Source: Meconema thalassinum
Lineage: Eukaryota > Arthropoda > Insecta > Orthoptera > Tettigoniidae
Direction of reading: 5' to 3'
DNA: 64,000 nucleotides
NCBI GenBank assembly: GCA_946902985.2
Contig: OX336391.1
Span: 149,929,545 to 149,993,544 of the forward strand
Both the position numbers and the translations under genes were made by a program. The notes under the pieces are model-generated. The model saw only the letters and a list, made by a program, of their open reading frames with translations. It was not told where the DNA came from and did no database searches. Below, piece by piece: positions 56,363 to 64,000 of this stretch. Position 1 is the stretch's first letter. Each line of letters starts with the position of its first letter.

Positions 56363-56735
56363 ACCGACAGCAGTGGCTGCGCTCGCTAAGGCGCTGCGTT
56401 AGGTCATGGGGCCAAGCTCTCTGCTGACTCGGTAGACGCGTGGGTTCGAGCCCCACCGTCGGCCGTCCTTGGAATGGTTTTCCGTGGTTTCCCCATTTTC
56501 AACTCCAGGCAAATTCTGGGACGGTTCCTTCTGACAGGCCACGGCCGCTTCCTTCCACATCCTTGCCCAGTTTCATTCACCATCATTCATTTCATCTCTC
56601 ATTAACTCCTCTCATGAGGTTGGTGTCAGGAAGGGCATCCGGACGTAAAAATAATCCGCCACAAAGACTTCCATCGCATCTCATCCCCGACCCCGTAGGA
56701 AATACGGGAATAATAAGGGGTAGACATACACAACA
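56363..56735 (+). mobile_element. SINE family A with 17-bp target duplication
   Basis: TTTACATTGGAATTTTA (56346-56362) recurs with one change at 56736-56752. Between them: head GCAGTGGCTGCGCTCGCTAA, B-box GGGTTCGAGCCCCACC, body GGCCACGGCCGCTTCCTTCC and tail ending AATAAGGGG. The best-preserved copy of the family. Confidence 0.9.
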
Positions 56736-56822
56736 TTTACAATGGAATTTTAGTTACGTACGGTATGGCTATGACAAAACAAATGACATGAAAGCTAACC
56801 TGAGTCATCCGTTAGATACAGA

Positions 56823-57150
56823 AATGAAAATCCACAGCCTGCTTCCAGTCTCCGACCGGGTCAGGAATGGAATGAATGAAGCCCCCATCTAGCGACGAGG
56901 ATATGAACTGTGCCGGCTGCCGAGGCCTGACGCACTCCCCTGGGGCAATGATTAAATGAATGACAGATGAAATGAAATGATAGTGGAGAGTGTTGATGGA
57001 ATGAAATGTGACAGGGAAAACCGGAGTACCCGGAGAAAAACCTGTCTGCCTCCGTTTTGTCCAGCACAGATCTCACATGGAGTGACCGGGATTTGAACCA
57101 CGGACCCAGCGGTGAGAGGCCGGCGTGCTGCCGCCTAAGCCACAGAGGCT
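56823..57150 (-). mobile_element. SINE family B with 15-bp target duplication
   Basis: TCCGTTAGATACAGA at 56808-56822 and 57151-57165 flank it exactly. Same family as 25788-26119, very similar throughout. Confidence 0.9.
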
Positions 57151-57165
57151 TCCGTTAGATACAGA

Positions 57166-57370
57166 TCAAGTTTAATACGTAATATGGCAATATATTCTCC
57201 AAGGTCAGCCTAGGTCAGTGACAGGATACAAATCATCTGTCGCAGCGACACCTACACAGATCCCAGTGAGTCACTTTTATCTGCAGAGGCGAGGAGAGTA
57301 CCCGGAAATAACAAGTAATTTTGTTCTTATCATATGATAGTTCACCTATTATTACACGCGTAGATGAAAT
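57166..57370. other. Short unassigned spacer
   Basis: Nothing recognisable. Confidence 0.4.
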
Positions 57371-57612
57371 ATTTTTTTTTACAAGTAGCTTTACGTCGCA
57401 CCGACACAGATATGGCTTATGGCGACGATGGGACAGGAAAGGGCTAGGGGTGGGGGTGGGAAGGAAGTGGCCGTGACCTTAATTAAGGTACAGCCCCAGC
57501 ATTTGCCTGGTGTGAAAATGGAAAACCATCTTCACGGCTGCCGACAGTGGGGTTCAAACCCACTATCTCCCGAATACTGGATACTGGCCGCACTTAGGTG
57601 AATGCAGCTATC
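57371..57612 (-). mobile_element. SINE family G
   Basis: Minus-strand copy. The A-rich tail is seen as a T run at 57371-57380 followed by TAGCTTTACGTCGCACCGAC. The body has GCCAGGCAAATGCTGGGGC... on the minus strand and the head a B-box GTGGGTTTGAACCCCAC. The body core is shared with families A and F, while head and tail differ. Confidence 0.8.
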
Positions 57613-57875
57613 GAGCTCAGTATGATACATGAAAGAAAGTTATCAAAAAATGCAGTGGGCCAACGTACATTGGATAATGAATGGCAAGTACTACAGACTG
57701 ATGTGGGAAATTTGCGATAATCTGTTCTTTAAAATATTTCTCAAAACAATCATTATCCATTTCATAATGAGCCTTAGCGGTTTATTTTATACAAAACTAC
57801 AAGCATCTCATTCGGCACAAATCGCGTAATTTAACTGCATGAAAGTTCTGTTACGCACATTATTGCAGGTGAGTA

Positions 57876-57876
57876 G

Positions 57877-57932
<56 letters not shown>
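57876..57932 (+). repeat. AAT microsatellite
   Basis: About 18 units of AAT/ATA. Confidence 0.95.
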
Positions 57933-57933
<1 letters not shown>

Positions 57934-59820
57934 CCACCGGTTGACCGCTAGCGTGGATGGGCCAACTTACCGTTTATTCAGAGGTCCGCGTCGCTTCCAC
58001 TGCAAAATCACCTCCAGATGACATGTCCCAACAGAAGAGCTCCAAAAGGGGTGGAAGGAAAATGGAGAAGGGGAACGCACAGGCTATTCTACAGACACCC
58101 CCCAATAACCGACAGAACTGCTGTCGATGAAATAATGCCACAACAGTTGCTAAAAAATGAAAATAAGAAATTTAATGTTAAAATTTAAAAGGAAAACACC
58201 TCCACCAGAAAACAGAACATGCATGCTTGCAAAACCAAAAAAGACAAGAATTAAATTAAAAATTAAAATGTTATAAAGCCCAAAGATTAAAATAAAATTA
58301 CAGGCATGATTAAATGAGAAAGGGCTTGATAATTTACAAGGGAATGCAATACCGATCCGACATGTGGAGATCCAAGCCACGATGAAACGAGAAATTAAAA
58401 ATTAAAATTAATAACTAAAATAGGATCAGAAAATAATTCATTAATTTGCATGACGGAGAAAAACACAGGAACATTTACCAAAAACACAAAGTTAAACCAA
58501 CAAGATTAAATTTAAAAAAATATTAAGCTAACACCACAACACGTTAGAGCTTCGCGGTCGGCGCCAAGAGACTGATCTCGAGACCAGAATGCATTTCGGC
58601 AAAACAAAAAACTAACATGGCCACTAAAAACAGGAGACCGCATGCCCGATCGAATTACGGCAAACAATTTAGCAAAACTAAATTTTAAAATCAGCAGAAA
58701 GAAAAGAACGGAGGAAAACAATTACGTCTAAACACTATTAACAAGAGAGAGGAGCCACGGATCTTAAATCAGATAAATAATATGCCAATCCCAAGATTGC
58801 CAAAGGAAAATAAATAAATAAATAAATTAAAACGTAAAATAAACTTAGAAATGTGTCTCCAGAAGGTACGAAGAAAACAATAACATTTTTTTATATCAGG
58901 TAACGTTGACAAACAGAAATATTAGGCCTATAAAACAAATAAGGTACATAATTAAAACATTACTATAAGACGATATCGGAGCTCCATAACAATAATAAAT
59001 ATAAGGGAATAATGCAACGTACCTTACATCCTTCTCAGTGGAGACACAATGAAAATAAAATAATTAACACACAATATAAATAAAATATAATACGGCACAA
59101 ATTGCCTTGAAAATGGCTAACACGCCCATGCACCGTTCTGATGTCACAAGCACTCCTGTTGTATCCAGATGCGATTTACTTTGCATATTTCCTCTTCACG
59201 GCGGAACGATGAAATTAAATCCTTATTTAGCACAGGCGTTTCCTTTTTCTTGAATATGTATTCAATTTTGATAAAAGCTAGGGGCCAATGCCCCTAGCAC
59301 AACGGATAGATACTCTTGGACCAGCAGCCGGCTTGTTATCTTGACGACCGACAGCAACACACAACATGGCGGAGAATTCCGCGTCAGATACCGAACTGCA
59401 TTCATGTAAATATTCATCGTCCAATCAAGGCTTGACACATCAATAAACAATGTCATAATTAAGTAACAAATTTGGCGGTATCATGAAGTATATATATTCT
59501 TTTGTTTATGACGTCGAATATAATTGCCATCAATTATGCCACGAAAAGGAAGAGTTTTATAAGGCACAACTAACGCATTCTAGCGGAGAAGAAGGAACCA
59601 CTTGAAGGAAGCCCGAAGTCCGACAGCAGGTGCCATCTCGTGTTCACAAACGGGATCAAGTCACCAGGCAGTCGATTCAAAATGTCATGAATTCCATCCA
59701 GGGGTAGATACATGTTTGAAACGTTGGGACGGGCTCTTGCACGTAACAAATATCATCACGGGTTTCTCAAAAACGTACAGCAGCGTGAATGGGAAGTTGT
59801 CATACCAGAGACTGGGAAAT
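57933..59820. other. Unassigned, A-rich interior
   Basis: Nearly 1.9 kb without a convincing gene. 58140-59000 is A-rich on the plus strand (AAATTAAAA-type repeats); 59290-59450 is more balanced. A few short frames are by-products of composition. Confidence 0.45.
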
Positions 59821-59839
59821 TCATAAGTTAAAACACAAC

Positions 59840-60042
59840 ACAATTCTGTATAAGACTGCAATCTTACCTCCAGACAACGTTCTTGAAACGCCGCATGCTT
59901 CAGCAGTTTCTCTCGCAGTCCAGTCCACACTTTTCCCCTGATTCTTGGTATTTATATACTTGTAGACGTTACAAACTATCTGTCGTTCTCTACACCTTAA
60001 AATTTCCCCTGGTTTACGTTTCGCAAACGGAACATCAACCAT
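59840..60042 (-). pseudogene. Transposase-like N-terminal helix-turn-helix fragment
   Basis: A minus frame reads KRKPGEILRCRERQIVCNVY and then TARETAEACGVSRT, a DNA-binding helix-turn-helix with an RERQIVxNVY lead-in. A diverged relative lies at 61313-61665 in a TA-flanked element, so both come from one DNA-transposon family (IS630/Tc1-like by inference). The catalytic part is not present. Confidence 0.6.
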
Positions 60043-60475
60043 ATCTTTAATGCCACTTACTTATACCTAAATCGCAATTATTTTTATATTACACAAAACG
60101 ATCCTTACACTTCTACACTGTTTCAAATATCTTGGAGAGAACTGGACTCGTGCGTTCAGTGTAGAGCCAAGACACGTACTACCGCGTGTGCGCTGTTCCA
60201 TCCAGCGCGCAGACACTGCTGTCAGATACATTACAAAACCATGTTGCATATCAAGAATGTAAGAATTACATATCATTAAATGAATGCTGAGGATCATGTA
60301 CTCTCCACCCATGACCATTAACCTATTAAATGACATAGCGAAAATCCAGTTTTAAAGACTTCGAAGTCATCAATTCTGGGAGAGTCCACTAAATGTAAAA
60401 GCCCATAAGAGCCCGTAGTACACTCTTAACTCTGGAGCAACCGTTCCGCTCTCCGCCAGAGGACAAGTCCGCGTC
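60043..60475. other. Unassigned interior of the Harbinger-like element
   Basis: 60400-60440 is the inverted mate of 56003-56040. No gene. Confidence 0.45.
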
Positions 60476-60477
60476 TA

Positions 60478-61926
60478 TAAGGCATCCAACGTTTAGAATG
60501 AAGCACTGGTTAAATAGGTATATTCTTCTCTCTTTCTGTTGCAAGTGAAACTTGTATGACGCTGTCATTTTCTAGCAATCCACTGTTGCCATATCAGTCG
60601 AAAATTTTCTTGGTCAAAAAAAAAACCCACCATATTCGGGTAGAAATATGTTTTGCCGATCTTTTTTGTCCTATATTAGAACTACGTAAATTTGATAGAA
60701 ATGTTAGAAAAATCAGATATCCATAATTTTTGACAAATCGATAAACTGTGTCCCCCTTTTACTCAAATCGATCTTATAACTTGTTGCATTGACTTTGCGG
60801 CGCCTATTTTGCACACAAGTGTAGCTAAATGTGTCGTCTTGATGATGGATTCTTGAAATATTGTATACTGGTCATATTAAAATTTTCATGTAGGTAAAAC
60901 TTCTTAATATTCTTTCATAACCGCGTAGCAGCATTGAAAAAGTTTGAATGCTGCCAACTTTTTTATTTTCAAAGATAACCATGTTATGTCAGTTTGAGAG
61001 TTGTGGAGGAAAGTTGGAAGAAGTTTTCTACCTGCATAACCAGAGTGTAGGTTTAATTGTTTACACAGGCCGAACTGTTCATTGACCGCGCATTATAAGA
61101 ATGAAGTTTTGAAGGGCAGGGTGGGGTGCAGCTTGCTACTCACAGCTTTATTATTGAGCCCTTCGAGCTTGTATTTCAGTAGTTCAACTGTCTATAGCCT
61201 ATCTTGAGTTTGTGTGCAGCAGTTCTTTTATATTTAACGTGTTGTATTTTACGTATTTCACGTGCAACAATGGATGGTTTTGAGGAAATAAAGCGTGGTC
61301 AAGTGCTCAAAGGAGGGAAAGACAGGTTGTAATTAATGTGTTCAGTTATTTTAGGAAAGTTAAACCTAACGAAAGTATAAATAATTTAGCCAATGAGACT
61401 GCTCTGGCTACAGGATTATCAAAGACTACCATTTTTAAAATACGTAGTGAGAGTAGACAGGGTCCAACGTCCAATGCTGTCGCCACGCAAAAAGAGGCTA
61501 AGTAATACACTTCGCAAGAATAGCAGGAATGTTAAATACAATGACTTTGCGAGGAGCAGCATCCGACGCAAAATTAGTGAATTTTACTTTCGAAACCAAC
61601 CACCAACTTCACATTCAATCTTGGCTGCAGTAAACTCCGATTTTAAAAATCTACTTTCCATTCGCTTTTATTATTTTATTATGATTGCTTTCTTTTATGC
61701 TACATTCAGCATACGTTCTGGTTCATTAAATTTTATTTCATTGTATGTGTTATGTTATTATTAGTATTATTATACAGTACTTAATTCAAGTCTTCCGTCA
61801 CTGTACGATCGCTGAATGTGTGGAAAGAATACGCGAAACGCTCTGTACTGCCTCCTCTCACGGAGTGGCAACCCTGCCGTATCGTGCCTTAAGACCAATG
61901 CTTCATTCTAAACGTTGGATGCCTTA
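60478..61926 (+). mobile_element. TA-flanked DNA transposon, 1.45 kb, degenerate
   Basis: Inverted ends TAAGGCATCCAACGTTTAGA (33 bp, one difference) and TA outside both (60476 and 61927). The superfamily signature (TA duplication) and the helix-turn-helix remnant inside suggest an IS630/Tc1-like element. It lies inside the Harbinger-like element. Confidence 0.85.
61313..61665 (+). pseudogene. Transposase N-terminal region, frameshifted
   Basis: One frame reads RERQVVINVFSYFRKVKPNE and TALATGLSKTTIFKIRSES, a helix-turn-helix with the same RERQ lead-in as at 59840. Another frame then gives MLSPRKKRLS and FARSSIRRKISEFYFRNQPP, the second DNA-binding part. A frameshift near 61485 and stops break it, and no DDE triad follows before the right end, so the catalytic part was lost. 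Confidence 0.7.
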
Positions 61927-62019
61927 TAGGAAAACACAATTCATCTAGCTGATGACTCACGAGGGGAGAGCCGACTCCGCTCTCCGCTTCCGCACCCAGG
62001 AAAACCCAGCTTTATTAGC

Positions 62020-62570
62020 ACGAGGCGCTACGAATCGTAAACATCAAATACCTTGGCTTAATCCTACTGACGACTGTGCGTTCCTACAAAATATACATCA
62101 TGTTACGATCAACAGTAGCAGTTAAAACAATATACAATATTAAACTTCTTAATACATTATTCTCTGAAGATTGCCATGTCTCTAATTGACGCACAAATTA
62201 CCCTATCCTCTTATGGGCTAGACATTATTTGTGAGAAGATAACGAAGACTGACCTTAAGACGCTGGAAAAGGTCAAGGCACGCTTTCTAAGGACAGCCAT
62301 TGGAGTATCCAGATATACAAGATCATATCTAACATACGAACTCACCGGAGAACCTTTACTAATCGAAACACTCAGACTTACGCTACCTTTACCCTATATG
62401 GATATTTGGAAAAGGCTACTGCAGGAAAGCAAAGCGGAAAATTCTACTCGGAAGACTAGTCCTGGGCGGACATAGACCAGGAGCTGCGACACTCCGTGAG
62501 TTCAATGGCCGTCCATGGATACCACCACATGGCTTGCAAGTTAAAATCCTTTCATACCCAAGTGACTACT
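62020..62570 (+). pseudogene. LINE ORF2 C-terminal fragment (R1-like)
   Basis: RIVNIKYLGLILLTTVRSYK precedes a frame with YGLDIICEKITKTDLKTLEK, VKARFLRTAIGVSRYTRSYL and TYELTGEPLLIETLRLTLPL. This is the thumb/C-terminal domain after the RT in an R1/I-type LINE, like 34088-34303 and 41500. After 62475 other frames give SMAVHGYHH, the usual terminal segment. Decayed. Confidence 0.7.
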
Positions 62571-63179
62571 ATTGGATTTTTTATTATGGATACTCGAGTT
62601 TAGGCCTTAATTACAAGCAAACCAATAGAACTATTGAAAAACGAAATATACCAATATGTTCCTTGCTTAATTCTGCGTTAGACTATATAAGCCAATTATT
62701 GTCAAGTTTATTAATTATTTATTTATTTGTGGTTGTATGAAAAATTGTCCCGTGTTTTTGACGTATTTTCTAGGAACCGCTCACTTGAAACTATATACAT
62801 GGAAAACTACTGGGCTGAAGGTAATGACATTTTTATATGTGATAGGCACAAGTATTGGTAGTGCAAATCTCAAGTTTCATTTCTTTTCAACTACTCAATA
62901 AAAAGTTCTTATACTTTTTATGACGTAACGTTTTCTCAGCCCAGGATAATCGTACAGCAGGAAACTTGGTCTAATTTTTAAGCTCTCATTCGTGATTTTC
63001 GTAAACTACGACCACTGTAAACGTACCGTGTGATGACGAATTTATGAAGAGTAATATTAATGGGAGGTTTAGTACTTGTGTGAATTGTGTGATAATCTTT
63101 GCGAACGCTACCACGTTGTGAAATTCAAGAATCTACCCCAGTTTTGTAAGAGCGTCGAGTGACACACTGTAATCCTCTG
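62571..63179. other. Unassigned sequence
   Basis: No gene and no recognised repeat. Confidence 0.45.
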
Positions 63180-64000
63180 TACTCCATGCACAATTTGTGT
63201 GCTCTATTAAATTAAGAAAAGCTAATTCAGTGAGTGCTCAGTTGCGATCTACAGTATTCTGTAAGAAAGAAGTTAGTATAGCGACGACACTCTCCCTACA
63301 CCGCTCGGTATTTAGACCAACCTTGTTGTATGGAAGCCTGAGCTGGGTAGATTCAGGATATCTGAAACATAAGATACAGGTAACTGATATGAGGGTAGCA
63401 CGAATGATTGCTGGGACAAATGGATGGGAGCAATGGCAGGAAGGTACTCGTAACGAAGAGATAAAGGCTAAGTTAGAAATGAACATGCTAGTTTTTTTGT
63501 CGTGTGGTCTCCTGAGAGGCCGAGTGCAGGTCTTTCTAGTCGACGCTCGTGGGCGACCTGTGCGTCGGGATGAGAGATAGAATGGATGAAGATGAATGAA
63601 ACTGGGCAAGAATGTGGAAGGAAGCGGCCGTGAATTGTCAGAAGGTACCGTCCCAGCATTTTCCTGGTGTTGAAAATGGAAAACCAATGAAAACCATTTC
63701 AAGGACGGCCGACGTTGGAACTCGAAGCCATGCGTCTACTGACTCAGCAGAGAGCTTGACCCCATGACCTAACGCTGCACTTTAGCCAGCGTAGCCACGG
63801 CTGTCGGTAACACGCTAGATGAAGCTGTTCGTATGAGCCGACTCAGATGGTGGGGTCATGTGAAGAGAATGGGGGAGGGGAGATTACCTAAGAGGTTAAT
63901 GAGTTCAGCTCTAGAGGGTAAGAGAAGTAGAGGTAGATCTAGAAGGTGATGGTTCAATCCAGTTTTGAACGATTTCAAAGTGAGAGGTTTGAAAGCAGAG
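63180..64000 (+). pseudogene. LINE ORF2 C-terminal part, split by a SINE, runs off the right edge
   Basis: The left part reads LRKANSVSAQLRSTVFCKKE, LLYGSLSWVDSGYLKHKIQV and MRVARMIAGTNGWEQWQEG. After the SINE the frame resumes with MSRLRWWGHVKRMGEGRLPK and a GRSRR motif at about 63930. This matches the C-terminal domain of an insect LINE. A stop (TGA at about 63948) and other lesions follow. The RT core is not present within the window. Confidence 0.75.
63492..63808 (-). mobile_element. SINE family A with 10-bp target duplication
   Basis: AACATGCTAG (63482-63491) and AACACGCTAG (63809-63818) flank a minus-strand copy whose A tail appears as a T run at the left. Body and head match 10806 and 56363. 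It interrupts the LINE frame at 63180-64000. Confidence 0.9.

Larger units (their letters stand above)
55084..62011 (-). mobile_element. Harbinger-like element, 6.9 kb with nested insertions
   Basis: Inverted ends of about 48 bp: AGTTGGGTTTTCCTAGGCGC at 55084 and, from 62011 on the other strand, AGCTGGGTTTTCCTGGGTGC, both running into GGAAGCGGAGAGCGGAGTCG. TTA stands at 55081-55083 and 62012-62014, the 3-bp duplication usual for PIF/Harbinger. A Harbinger-type transposase N-terminus survives at 55718-55972. The middle is filled with SINEs, microsatellites and a TA-flanked transposon. That the two ends belong to one insertion is inferred from the shared TTA. Confidence 0.6.

Noticed and set aside
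1..64000. Host protein-coding gene with introns
   Set aside because: No exon-like conserved domain outside mobile elements was found; short exons without homology cannot be excluded by eye.

Overview
The window looks like a stretch of a large, transposon-rich insect genome; an orthopteran or other polyneopteran is my guess. The evidence is the repeat content: several tRNA-headed SINE families, RTE-, R1- and Tx1-like LINEs, Tc1/mariner, pogo and Harbinger DNA elements, and Helitrons. No host gene, rRNA gene or intact tRNA gene could be supported. Almost every longer reading frame belongs to a mobile element, and most are broken.

Layout. 1-1172 is the end of a Helentron-like element built of a 293-bp tandem repeat. 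1174-10620 is a gag-only retroelement remnant: a coiled-coil Gag half, a 3-kb block of later insertions, then a Gag half without any pol. 10621-12111 is a Helitron with a 165-bp satellite. 12250-20716 holds three more Helentron-like copies; one carries a decayed RTE LINE flanked by a 14-bp target duplication. 20717-23102 is SINE-rich. 23103-26782 is a pogo-like element full of later insertions, abutted by a 510-bp Helitron. 27295-32590 holds SINEs, foldback elements, LINE tails and a mariner-type element with long inverted repeats. 32590-34110 is the cleanest Helentron-like copy. 34854-41724 is a composite Helentron-like element that splits an older LINE RNase H domain and itself contains a nearly intact Tx1-like LINE sitting in a tRNA-like sequence. 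44232-50609 is two satellite-bearing Helitrons joined head to tail, the first holding an intact Tc1-type transposon. 50772-54800 has a MITE, a deleted mariner and LINE tails. 55084-62011 is a Harbinger-like element swollen by nested SINEs and a TA-flanked transposon. The right end is LINE C-terminal fragments and one SINE.

The insertions give a relative history. SINEs are often young (clear target duplications, tails). The Tc1-type element has perfect 32-bp inverted repeats and an open 341-aa transposase with a DD34E triad, so it is probably the youngest insertion. The Tx1-like LINE has one visible stop codon in ORF2. The gag element, the R1-like LINEs and most Helentron-like copies are old.

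The most unusual signal is the inner structure of the Helentron-like family. Its copies are chains of diverged modules about 146 bp long, and in one subfamily each module carries one CGCCAT-type motif resembling a YY1/Pho site. The spacing is kept while the rest of the sequence has drifted. A second notable point is the LINE placed exactly at the A-box of a tRNA-like sequence.
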